Positions 5,696-10,846 of a stretch of 10,846 nucleotides of DNA are shown here, in pieces. Each line of letters begins with the position of its first letter. Position 1 is the stretch's first letter. The notes beneath the pieces are model-generated. The model worked only from the letters and a program-made list of their open reading frames with translations, was not told the DNA's origin and did not search any database. Source of the DNA: an uncultured Oscillospiraceae bacterium (GTDB lineage: Bacteria; Bacillota; Clostridia; Oscillospirales; Oscillospiraceae). Location of the stretch: NCBI GenBank assembly GCA_934591745.1, contig CAKTPQ010000036.1, positions 1 to 10,846 on the forward strand, written 5' to 3'. The translations under genes and the position numbers were made by a program.

Positions 5696-6373
5696 GTGGA
5701 GTACGGACAGGTGATACGGGCGCGGTTTCTGGCGCGGCCCAACCGCTTTATCGCCCACGCGGCGCTGGACGGCGGTGAAACGGTGGTGTGCCATGTGAAG
5801 AACACGGGCCGCTGCCGGGAGCTGCTGGTGCCGGGCGCCGCTGTTTATCTGGAGAGAGCCGCCAACCCGGCGCGAAAGACGGCTTACGACCTGATCGCGG
5901 TGGAAAAGGGGACGCGGCTCATCAACATGGACGCGCAGGCCCCCAACCGGGCGTTTGCCGAATGGGCGCGGACGTTCGACCCGTCGGCGGAGGCGGTGAA
6001 GCCGGAGTTCACGTTCGGGCAGTCCCGGCTGGACTTCTGTCTGGAGGGGCCGCAGGGCCTGCATCTGGTGGAGGTCAAGGGCGTGACCCTGGAGGACGGC
6101 GGCCACGCCCGGTTCCCGGACGCGCCCACGGAGCGGGGCGTCCGGCACCTGCACGAGCTGATGCGGGCGGCGGCGCTGGGCCACCGGGCCACGGCGTTCT
6201 TTGTCATCCAGATGGAGGACGTGACGGACTTCGCGCCCAACGACGATACGCACCCGGCCTTCGGCGCGGCGCTGCGGCAGGCGGCGGCCGCGGGGGTGCA
6301 GGTGGCGGCGTACAGCTGCCGCGTGACGCCGGACAGCATGACCATCCACCGGCCCGTGCCGGTGATTTTATAA
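5696..6373 (+). CDS. sfsA: SfsA-family nuclease (sugar fermentation stimulation protein homologue)
   Basis: From a GTG at 5696 the protein has 225 residues, close to the family norm. PNRF (15-18) and HVKNTGRC (33-40) are N-terminal family signatures. Asp113, Glu126 and Lys128 in RLDF...VEVKG form the PD-(D/E)xK nuclease centre, followed by FPDAPTERG. E. coli SfsA has been described both as a maltose-metabolism activator and as a DNA/RNA nuclease; its cellular role is unsettled. The frame continues up to an ATG at 5657, but that ATG lies within the -10 box, and the GTG gives MEYGQVIRARF, which aligns with the usual start of clostridial SfsA proteins. The start is therefore an inference, and the ribosome binding site (CGGGA) is weak. 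mntP follows after 14 bases in the same operon. Confidence 0.92.
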   Translation: MEYGQVIRARFLARPNRFIAHAALDGGETVVCHVKNTGRCRELLVPGAAVYLERAANPARKTAYDLIAVEKGTRLINMDAQAPNRAFAEWARTFDPSAEAVKPEFTFGQSRLDFCLEGPQGLHLVEVKGVTLEDGGHARFPDAPTERGVRHLHELMRAAALGHRATAFFVIQMEDVTDFAPNDDTHPAFGAALRQAAAAGVQVAAYSCRVTPDSMTIHRPVPVIL

Positions 6374-6387
6374 GGAGAGGGAGCACT

Positions 6388-6963
6388 ATGACATTACTGG
6401 AGATCTTTCTGGTGGCCATCGGTCTGAGCATGGACGCTTTCGCGGTGGCCATCTGCAAGGGACTGGCCATGCCCACGGTCAACAAGAAGCAGACGCTGCT
6501 CATTGGTGCGTATTTCGGTGTGTTTCAGGCGCTGATGCCGCTGACCGGCTGGCTGCTTGGCTCCCAGTTCGCCCGGCATGTGACGAAGATGGCGCCGTGG
6601 ATCGCCTTTGTGCTGCTGGCGTGGATCGGCGGCAACATGATCCGGGAGAGCCTGTCCAAAAAGGAGGAGGACGAGGAGCCGGAGCCGGTGGAGCTGCGGC
6701 ACAAGGAGCTTTTTATACTGGCCGTGGCCACCAGCATCGACGCGCTGGCCGTGGGCGTCAGCTTCTCCATGGTGGAGCTGGCCATCCCCATCGGCGCGGC
6801 GGCGGCCCTTATCGGCTGCACCACCTTCGCCATCTCCGTTGGCGGCGTGTTCGTGGGGCACATCTTCGGCGCCAGGTACAAGAACCGTGCGGAGTTCGTG
6901 GGCGGTGCCATCCTGCTCCTCATCGGCGTGAAGATCCTGCTGGAGCATTTCGGCGTACTGTAA
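6388..6963 (+). CDS. mntP: Manganese efflux pump MntP
   Basis: The gene encodes 191 residues; E. coli MntP has 188. It is an inner-membrane exporter that prevents Mn2+ toxicity. The protein is an internal duplication with about six hydrophobic helices: SMDAFAVAICKG (14-25) and SIDALAVGVSFS (116-127) are the two repeats. Asp16 and Asp118 match acidic residues important in E. coli MntP. A charged linker, KKEEDEEPEPVELRHKE (91-107), separates the halves. The start ATG at 6388 is preceded by AAGGAGAGGG, which overlaps the sfsA stop. Many mntP genes are switched on by a yybP-ykoY manganese riboswitch, but I see none between the sfsA promoter and mntP, so regulation here is different or absent. A terminator follows at once. 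Confidence 0.94.
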   Translation: MTLLEIFLVAIGLSMDAFAVAICKGLAMPTVNKKQTLLIGAYFGVFQALMPLTGWLLGSQFARHVTKMAPWIAFVLLAWIGGNMIRESLSKKEEDEEPEPVELRHKELFILAVATSIDALAVGVSFSMVELAIPIGAAAALIGCTTFAISVGGVFVGHIFGARYKNRAEFVGGAILLLIGVKILLEHFGVL

Positions 6964-6977
6964 AAAAGCATATGGCG

Positions 6978-7008
6978 GGAGGGTGCGTATCGGCGCGCCC
7001 TCCTTTTT
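6978..7008 (+). terminator. Intrinsic terminator of sfsA-mntP
   Basis: GGAGGG (6978-6983) pairs with CCCTCC (6998-7003), with an inner GCG/CGC helped stem, and is followed by TTTTT (7004-7008). It lies 14 bases behind the mntP stop. Confidence 0.88.
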
Positions 7009-7021
7009 CATGCATCGAGAT

Positions 7022-7061
7022 TTTACACAGATTTTACAAGATGCTTACCGTGGATTTGACA
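7022..7061 (+). promoter_or_regulatory. Pho-box-like direct repeats upstream of the phosphate transporter
   Basis: TTTACA occurs at 7022-7027 and 7033-7038. A degenerate copy, CTTACC, follows at 7044-7049 and TTGACA at 7056-7061, with periods of 11, 11 and 12 bases. PhoP/PhoB response regulators bind TT(A/T/C)ACA-type hexamers repeated about every 11 bases and overlapping the -35 region. The array lies just upstream of a -10 box in front of a phosphate transporter gene, which is the expected arrangement. Binding is inferred. Confidence 0.55.
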
Positions 7062-7070
7062 ATGGCGTGT

Positions 7071-7076
7071 TATCCT
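7071..7076 (+). promoter_or_regulatory. Possible extended -10 box of the Na/Pi cotransporter gene
   Basis: TATCCT at 7071-7076 is preceded by TGT, giving an extended -10 pattern. There is no -35 hexamer at the right distance; the TTGACA at 7056-7061 is only 9 bases away. This fits a promoter that depends on an activator bound at the upstream repeats. Confidence 0.42.
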
Positions 7077-7116
7077 GCGGATGGTCACAAATGTGTAAAA
7101 TCAAGGAGAGAGCGAT

Positions 7117-8883
7117 ATGACGATTTTCAATGCGCTGACGATGATCGGCGGCCTGTGCCTGTTTTTGTTCGGCATGGATCTGATGGGGCAGGCGCTGGAG
7201 CGCCGGGCCGGCGGCAAGCTGCGGACGATGCTGGACAAAATGACCGGACGGGTCATGACCGGTTTCCTGACGGGCCTTGCCATCACCGCTGTCATTCAAA
7301 GCTCCTCGGCCACCACGGTGATGGTGGTGGGCTTTGTCAACTCCGGCCTGATGACGCTGCGGCAGGCCATCAATGTTATCATGGGCGCCAATGTGGGCAC
7401 CACCGTGACGGCGTGGCTGCTGAGCATGGCGGGCATCAGCAGCGGCAATGTGTTCATCAACCTGCTGAAGCCCACGTCCTTCACGCCGGTGCTGGCGCTG
7501 GTGGGCATTATCTTCTATATGTTCTGCAAAAACGGCAAGAAGAAGGACACCGGCATGATCCTGCTGGGCTTCGCCACGCTGATGTTCGGCATGGACACCA
7601 TGAGCGGCGCGGTGGCGGGGCTGAAGGACGTGCCCGCCTTCGCCCAGCTGTTCATCGCCTTCAAGAACCCGGTGCTGGGCGTGCTGGCCGGCGCGGTGCT
7701 GACGGGTATTATCCAGTCCAGCTCCGCCTCCGTGGGTATCCTGCAGGCGCTGGCCGTCACGGGGCAGGTGAGCTATGCCGCCGCCATCCCCATCATCATG
7801 GGCCAGAATATCGGCACCTGCGTCACGGCGCTGCTGTCCTCCGTGGGCACCAGCAAGAATGCCAGGCGCGCCGCCGTGGTGCATCTGATGTTCAACGTTA
7901 TCGGCGTGGCGGTGCTGCTGACGGTGTTCTGCATCGCCAAGGCGATCTTCGACCCGGCCATCCTCCACGAGAGCGCCACCATGTACGGCATTGCCATCGC
8001 CCACTCCTGCTTCAACATGATCTGCACGGCCATGCTGCTGCCCTGCGGCGGCCTGCTGGAGAAGCTGGCTGTCCGGCTGGTGCCGGACGGACCGCAGGAG
8101 CGGTCGGAAAAGCTGGTGGAGCTGGACGAGCGCCTGCTGGCCACGCCGCCGCTGGCTTTGCAGCAATGCCGCACCGTGGCGGAGGAGATGGCCGGCTGCG
8201 CCGTGGAGGCGCTGGACAGCGCGCTGAACGCCTTTTCCGCCTACACGCCGGAGCTGGCGGAGCGTATCCGGCAGGAGGAGAAGCGCTGCGACCACTATGA
8301 GGACGTGCTGGGCACCTATCTGGTGAAGCTCAGCACCCAGCAGATGGGCGCGGCGGAGAGCGAGGAGGCCACGGAGCTGCTGAAGACCATCGGCGACTTC
8401 GAGCGCATCTCCGACCACGCCGTCAACGTGCTGGAGTCGGCGGAGGAACTGCGGGCCAAGGAGCTCACGTTCAGCCGGGCGGCCCAGAGTGAGCTGGACG
8501 TGCTGTCCCGGGCGGTACGGGAGATCCTGACCCTGGCGCTGCGGGCCTTCCGGGAGAAGGACGCGGCCGCCGCCGGGCAGGTGGAGCCGCTGGAGCAGGT
8601 CATCGACGCCCTGAAGGAGCAGATGCGGACGCGGCACATTCTGCGGATGCAGCAGGGCCAGTGCAGCATCGAGGCAGGCTTTGTGTGGTGCGACCTGCTG
8701 ACGGATCTGGAGCGCACCTCCGACCACTGCTCCAACATCGCCGGCTGCGTCATCGACGCCGCCCAGCACAACCTGAATCTCCACGAGACGCTGCACAATA
8801 TGCACCACAGCGACGAGGAGTACCGCCGCCGGTTCGATGCCTGCGCGGAGATATACCGCCTGCCGCCGCTGGAGCAGGCATGA
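7117..8883 (+). CDS. Na+/phosphate cotransporter with C-terminal PhoU-like domain
   Basis: The gene encodes 588 residues. The first ~310 are a membrane domain of the Na/Pi cotransporter II (NptA/PNaS) family, with two inverted repeats, each carrying the QSSSA signature (QSSSAT at 61-66 and QSSSAS at 200-205), which is part of the Na+ and phosphate binding site. From about residue 345 onward a hydrophilic helical region with EE-rich segments and a repeated ERxSDH motif (ERISDH and, later, ERTSDH) is a PhoU-like domain with its metal-binding pattern. The protein would import phosphate with Na+ at the cell membrane, with the PhoU part probably regulating uptake. The ATG at 7117 has AAGGAGAG 6 bases upstream. 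It is transcribed alone, has Pho-box-like repeats upstream, and ends at a terminator. Direction and substrate are inferred from the family. Confidence 0.94.
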   Translation: MTIFNALTMIGGLCLFLFGMDLMGQALERRAGGKLRTMLDKMTGRVMTGFLTGLAITAVIQSSSATTVMVVGFVNSGLMTLRQAINVIMGANVGTTVTAWLLSMAGISSGNVFINLLKPTSFTPVLALVGIIFYMFCKNGKKKDTGMILLGFATLMFGMDTMSGAVAGLKDVPAFAQLFIAFKNPVLGVLAGAVLTGIIQSSSASVGILQALAVTGQVSYAAAIPIIMGQNIGTCVTALLSSVGTSKNARRAAVVHLMFNVIGVAVLLTVFCIAKAIFDPAILHESATMYGIAIAHSCFNMICTAMLLPCGGLLEKLAVRLVPDGPQERSEKLVELDERLLATPPLALQQCRTVAEEMAGCAVEALDSALNAFSAYTPELAERIRQEEKRCDHYEDVLGTYLVKLSTQQMGAAESEEATELLKTIGDFERISDHAVNVLESAEELRAKELTFSRAAQSELDVLSRAVREILTLALRAFREKDAAAAGQVEPLEQVIDALKEQMRTRHILRMQQGQCSIEAGFVWCDLLTDLERTSDHCSNIAGCVIDAAQHNLNLHETLHNMHHSDEEYRRRFDACAEIYRLPPLEQA

Positions 8884-8885
8884 AA

Positions 8886-8921
8886 AAAGGAGTCCGTATC
8901 CCATGGGATACGGACTCCTTT
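8886..8921. terminator. Bidirectional terminator between the phosphate transporter and Nudix genes
   Basis: The 36 bases are a perfect palindrome: an 18-bp arm ending in CCCA meets TGGG. It starts with A-runs and ends with T-runs, so it works on both strands; on the minus strand a run of T follows. It lies 2 bases after the transporter stop and 3 bases from the Nudix stop. Confidence 0.9.
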
Positions 8922-8924
8922 GCT

Positions 8925-9527
8925 TCACAGGTGTGCGACGACGTCCATGGTGATGCGGGCCGTCAGCCCCCACAGCGGATGGGCCAGACCGTGATAGACC
9001 GGCACCTCCATGTAGCAGGGACGCCACGGGTAGTCGGCGGAGACGCCCAGCTCCTCGTAGGGAAAGCCGGGGATGCTCACCGCCTGGCGGTGGGTGTAGA
9101 CGGTGGGCGGATGGTCGCGGAGCCATTGCAGGGGGATAAGGAATGTGCCGGCCACCTCCGCCGCGCAGGGACGCATGGCGTCCACCGCCCCGCGGTCCAC
9201 CCGGCCCAGTACGGGGCGGAGCAGGCTGCCTGCGCGGATGTGGAGGAAGTCCATTTCGCCGATGACCTCCACGGCCTCCGGCGGGATGGCCAGCTCCTCC
9301 CACGTCTCTCGCAGGGCGCACTGCACCGCCGTTTCGCCGCTTTCGGCCTTGCCGCCTGGGAAGCAGACCTCGCCGGGCTGGCGCACCGCGGCGGAGCGTA
9401 TCTCATACAGCAGGGAGGGGCCGTCCGCCGTGTCCACCAGCGGTACCAGCACGGCGGAGCCGCCCCGGGCGCCCATCAGGGTGGGGACATGATCGGTATA
9501 GGCCCGGCGCAGGGCGGAGAGATCCAT
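8925..9527 (-). CDS. CoA-pyrophosphatase-type Nudix hydrolase
   Basis: The gene encodes 200 residues. The Nudix box spans 59-81, from GKAESGE to REtwEELAI, and matches GX5EX7REUXEEXGU except that Ala80 replaces the late Gly. Just before it, IRSAAVRQPGEVCFPGG (43-59) matches the extra signature of the CoA-type subgroup (R-S-x3-R...G-x3-FPGG), as in E. coli NudL. Such enzymes split CoA or its derivatives into phosphopantetheine and 3',5'-ADP with Mg2+ or Mn2+. The start at 9525-9527 has AAAGGA about 10 bases upstream, a rather long spacing. The gene is convergent with the phosphate transporter. A terminator hairpin 27 bases before its start separates it from the miniprotein gene, and I see no promoter of its own, so it may rely on read-through. 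Confidence 0.92.
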   Translation of the reverse strand: MDLSALRRAYTDHVPTLMGARGGSAVLVPLVDTADGPSLLYEIRSAAVRQPGEVCFPGGKAESGETAVQCALRETWEELAIPPEAVEVIGEMDFLHIRAGSLLRPVLGRVDRGAVDAMRPCAAEVAGTFLIPLQWLRDHPPTVYTHRQAVSIPGFPYEELGVSADYPWRPCYMEVPVYHGLAHPLWGLTARITMDVVAHL

Positions 9528-9553
9528 AGCTTGTACGTCCTTTCTGGAAAAAT

Positions 9554-9575
9554 TCCCCCGCCTTGCGGCGGGGGA
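9554..9575 (-). terminator. Terminator hairpin behind the Cys-rich miniprotein gene
   Basis: TCCCCCGCC (9554-9562) pairs with GGCGGGGGA (9567-9575) around a 4-base loop. On the minus strand the stem is followed by ATTTTTCC, so it should terminate transcription coming from the miniprotein gene. It lies 24 bases behind that gene's stop and just before the Nudix gene, where it could also act as an attenuator. Confidence 0.8.
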
Positions 9576-9599
9576 TCCGTTTACCGGCCGATGGTGGGG

Positions 9600-9749
9600 T
9601 CAGCAGCCGCAGCCGCAGCCGTTGTTGCTGTTGTTCCCGCAGCCGCAGCCGCCGTTGCAGCCGTTGCCGCAGAACAGGAACAGCAGGATGATGGCGATGA
9701 TGATCCAGCAGCAGCTGCCGCCGCCAAAGCAGGAATTCTGATTACACAT
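9600..9749 (-). CDS. Cys/Gly-rich membrane miniprotein (49 aa)
   Basis: The minus-strand ATG at 9747-9749 has a perfect AGGAGGT (9756-9762) 6 bases upstream and opens a 49-codon frame ending at TGA 9600-9602. The peptide begins MCNQNSCFGGGSCCW. A single hydrophobic segment follows (WIIIAIILLFLF, 15-26). The tail is built of Gly, Asn and Cys and ends GCGCGC. Eleven of 49 residues are cysteine (2, 7, 13, 14, 27, 31, 35, 37, 45, 47, 49). This looks like a small single-pass membrane protein with a metal-binding or disulfide-rich tail. It recalls the Gly-rich YjcZ-type sporulation miniproteins and other Cys-rich clostridial miniproteins, but I cannot assign a family. It lies 77 bases behind rex and ends at a terminator. 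Function unknown; coding status is well supported by the ribosome binding site, composition and terminator. Confidence 0.82.
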   Translation of the reverse strand: MCNQNSCFGGGSCCWIIIAIILLFLFCGNGCNGGCGCGNNSNNGCGCGC

Positions 9750-9780
9750 AGTGTGACCTCCTATGAAGATTTGACCGTCT

Positions 9781-9810
9781 TGCCGGTCTCATTCCCATAG
9801 TATGCCGGTC
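9781..9810. repeat. Direct repeat TGCCGGTC upstream of the miniprotein gene
   Basis: TGCCGGTC occurs at 9781-9788 and 9803-9810, 22 bases apart, about two helical turns. Between them on the minus strand lies CATACTAT (9797-9804), the possible -10 box. The inner copy also forms a small inverted repeat with GACCG at 9773-9777. It may be a regulator site for the miniprotein gene, or chance. Confidence 0.35.
9797..9804 (-). promoter_or_regulatory. Possible sigma-E-like -10 box of the miniprotein gene
   Basis: The minus strand reads CATACTAT, matching the sporulation sigma-E -10 pattern CATACA(A/C)T at seven of eight positions. The -35 match upstream (GGCACACT, about 14 bases away) is weak. No convincing sigma-A promoter is visible in the 77-base gap behind rex. 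Confidence 0.25.
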
Positions 9811-9826
9811 ACAGGAAAGTGTGCCG

Positions 9827-10456
9827 TTACGGGCGGGAAATACGGTAGCTCAGGGTCAGCAGTGTGTCCACAAAGTGGATGTCCTCGAAGAACACGCCCG
9901 GCTCGTCGGTGGACAGCTCCACATTGGTGAAGTTCCAGAAGCCGCGGACGCCAAGACCGATGAGTCGGTCAGCCAGCGGCTGCGCCACGCTCTGGGGCAC
10001 GGTGAGCACCGCCACGTCGGGGTGGTAGTTGGCCACATATTCTTCCAGTTCGTCCATGGAGCGGACGGTGACGCCGCGGATGTCCGTGCCGATCAGGGCG
10101 GGGGAGACATCGAAGGCGGAGTCAATGCGGAAACCGACCTTGTCAAAGTCGAAGTTCTGCAGCAGCGCGTGGCCCAGATGGCCGGCGCCGATGACAATGA
10201 GCTTGTGGCCGCTGTCGATGCCCAGAATGTGGCCGATCTCGGCACGCAGCTCCGCCACGTTGTAGCCGTAGCCCTGCTGGCCGAATTCGCCGAAGCAGCT
10301 GAGATCCTGACGGATCTGGGAGGCCGTGATGTCCATTTTCGCACCCAGAGAGTTGGAGGAGATGCGGACGACGCCCTTGTTATACAGGTCGTCCAGATAG
10401 CGGTAGTAGCGGGGGAGACGGTGGATCACGGCGTCGGAGATCTTCTGCTTTTTCAT
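9827..10456 (-). CDS. rex: Redox-sensing transcriptional repressor Rex
   Basis: The gene encodes 209 residues, the normal Rex length. Rex senses the NADH/NAD+ ratio and represses fermentation and respiration genes while NADH is low. Residues 1-75 form the winged-helix DNA-binding domain; SQIRQDLSCFGEFGQQGYGYNV (46-67) is its most conserved part. The NAD-binding Rossmann domain follows, with GAGHLG at 90-95 and a conserved DVAVLTVP stretch, and the C-terminal helix DIHFVDTLLTLSYRI is the domain-swapped tail. The ATG at 10454-10456 has AGAAGG 8 bases upstream. Its promoter (10514-10542) overlaps a Rex-box-like palindrome, suggesting autoregulation. It is divergent from tRNA-Arg. Identification is secure. 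Confidence 0.97.
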   Translation of the reverse strand: MKKQKISDAVIHRLPRYYRYLDDLYNKGVVRISSNSLGAKMDITASQIRQDLSCFGEFGQQGYGYNVAELRAEIGHILGIDSGHKLIVIGAGHLGHALLQNFDFDKVGFRIDSAFDVSPALIGTDIRGVTVRSMDELEEYVANYHPDVAVLTVPQSVAQPLADRLIGLGVRGFWNFTNVELSTDEPGVFFEDIHFVDTLLTLSYRISRP

Positions 10457-10513
10457 ATAAAAAACCTTCTTTTAGGATGGGATGCGGTGCGGGGCACCTG
10501 AAATGATGCAGTT

Positions 10514-10542
10514 ATTTTACAGCATGACGCGGGAGTTGTCAA
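10514..10542 (-). promoter_or_regulatory. Sigma-A promoter of rex
   Basis: On the minus strand a perfect TTGACA (10537-10542) lies 17 bases before TAAAAT (10514-10519). The start near 10507 leaves a leader of about 50 bases. Confidence 0.82.
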
Positions 10543-10554
10543 CTTTTTTAACAA
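10536..10554. promoter_or_regulatory. Rex-box-like operator over the rex -35 box
   Basis: TTGTCAA (10536-10542) and TTAACAA (10548-10554) form an inverted repeat around 5 bases, with one mismatch. Clostridial Rex sites follow TTGTTAA-N4-TTAACAA. This copy is one base longer in the centre (19 instead of 18), so affinity may be reduced. It covers the -35 box, the expected place for self-repression. Confidence 0.5.
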
Positions 10555-10585
10555 TCTTTCCGCAAAAAAGTTTTTCCAAAACGGC

Positions 10586-10614
10586 TTTACATCCGGGGGA
10601 AGAACTGCTATAAT
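10586..10614 (+). promoter_or_regulatory. Sigma-A promoter of tRNA-Arg
   Basis: TTTACA (10586-10591) lies 17 bases before a perfect TATAAT (10609-10614). The start near 10621 gives a 27-base 5' leader before the tRNA. Confidence 0.85.
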
Positions 10615-10647
10615 ACTAAGGCTGGAAGTGCAGCGACAACCGAATAT

Positions 10648-10724
10648 GCGCCCGTAGCTCAGCTGGATAGAGTGACAGACTCCGACTCTGTAGGCCGCTG
10701 GTTCGAATCCAGTCGGGCGTACCA
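10648..10724 (+). tRNA. tRNA-Arg (anticodon CCG)
   Basis: This is a 77-base cloverleaf with encoded CCA. The acceptor GCGCCCG pairs with CGGGCGT, with a G-U first pair. The D-arm is AGCTCAGCTGGATAGAGT. The anticodon stem ACAGA/TCTGT holds loop CTCCGAC, giving anticodon CCG, which reads CGG. The T arm has loop TTCGAAT. It stands alone, with its own promoter and terminator. Confidence 0.95.
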
Positions 10725-10728
10725 AAAA

Positions 10729-10760
10729 CCGTCTCAAACGATACGTTTGAGACGGTTTTT
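10729..10760 (+). terminator. Terminator of tRNA-Arg
   Basis: CCGTCTCAAACG (10729-10740) pairs perfectly with CGTTTGAGACGG (10744-10755) around a 3-base loop, followed by TTTTT. The preceding A-run also pairs with the T-run. It starts 4 bases after the tRNA end. Confidence 0.92.
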
Positions 10761-10817
10761 ATATGCTGAGAGTTATGGAAAGCGAAGTGCGAGTTGACCA
10801 CTATTGTGCATTTTGTG

Positions 10818-10831
10818 ATCCAACTGAGCTA
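10818..10831 (-). other. Isolated tRNA D-arm-like fragment
   Basis: On the minus strand TAGCTCAGTTGGAT matches the conserved segment from tRNA positions 8-9 through the D loop. The sequence that follows does not form an anticodon or T arm, and the upstream side has no matching acceptor partner. It may be a tRNA remnant or chance. The rest of 10761-10846 shows nothing recognisable. Confidence 0.35.
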
Positions 10832-10846
10832 TTAGGATGATTTATG

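Noticed and set aside
5788..6387. N-terminal extension of the mntP frame upstream of 6388
   Set aside because: The extra part lies out of frame inside sfsA and is Gly/Ala/Arg-rich; MntP homologues begin at the ATG at 6388, which has a strong ribosome binding site.
7045..9321. 758-codon open frame on the minus strand
   Set aside because: It runs antisense through the phosphate transporter and into the Nudix gene, in the compositional shadow of GC-rich codons. Its product is an Arg/Gln/His-rich sequence with no domain.
10453..10801. Minus-strand frames across tRNA-Arg (WIRTSGLQSRSL type)
   Set aside because: They are antisense translations of the tRNA and its terminator, a common annotation artefact.
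1..10846. CRISPR array, insertion sequence, toxin-antitoxin or defence cassette
   Set aside because: No regularly spaced repeats, transposase motifs or paired small genes of these kinds were seen on either strand.

Overview
The window comes from a high-GC, low-copy-tRNA-cluster Firmicutes chromosome, most likely a gut member of the Clostridia (Oscillospiraceae-like). The inference rests on several points. The Prp protease lies directly behind ribosomal protein L21, which is a Firmicutes/Fusobacteria arrangement. Rex, TmcAL and a NptA-PhoU fusion are present. Shine-Dalgarno sites are strong AGGAGG types. The coding sequence is very GC-rich, while promoters are AT-rich and match sigma-A consensus. 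The window holds ordinary chromosomal genes; I see no phage, transposon, CRISPR array or recognisable defence system.

Layout. Positions 1-740 (minus strand): prp (cut by the window edge) and rplU behind a near-consensus promoter and a structured leader. Positions 772-1979 (minus): mtnN/pfs and luxS, two consecutive steps of S-adenosylhomocysteine recycling, with a promoter that diverges from the plus-strand tmcAL gene (2049-3236). Positions 3237-3890: a shared terminator, a doubtful 23-codon ORF and an Rrf2-family regulator whose -10 box sits inside a 21-bp palindrome. Positions 3889-5226 (minus): a MATE efflux transporter. Positions 5292-5571 (minus): tRNA-Lys(CTT) and tRNA-Glu(CTC) with a consensus promoter and a long terminator hairpin.

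Positions 5633-7008 (plus): sfsA and the manganese exporter gene mntP, followed by a terminator. Positions 7021-8921 (plus): a Na+/phosphate cotransporter with a PhoU-like tail, preceded by 11-bp-spaced TTTACA-type repeats that look like a PhoP/PhoB box, and followed by a bidirectional terminator shared with a convergent CoA-type Nudix hydrolase gene (8925-9527, minus). Positions 9554-9810 (minus): a terminator and a 49-residue Cys/Gly-rich membrane miniprotein with an excellent ribosome binding site. Positions 9827-10554 (minus): the redox repressor gene rex, whose promoter overlaps a Rex-box-like palindrome. Positions 10586-10760 (plus): tRNA-Arg(CCG) with promoter and terminator. The last 86 bases carry an isolated tRNA D-arm-like fragment.

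The most interesting points are the unlisted Cys-rich miniprotein downstream of rex, the predicted Pho box before the phosphate transporter, the predicted self-regulating operators of the Rrf2 gene and rex, and the alternative pairings in the rplU leader. No stretch longer than 300 bases lacks a gene.
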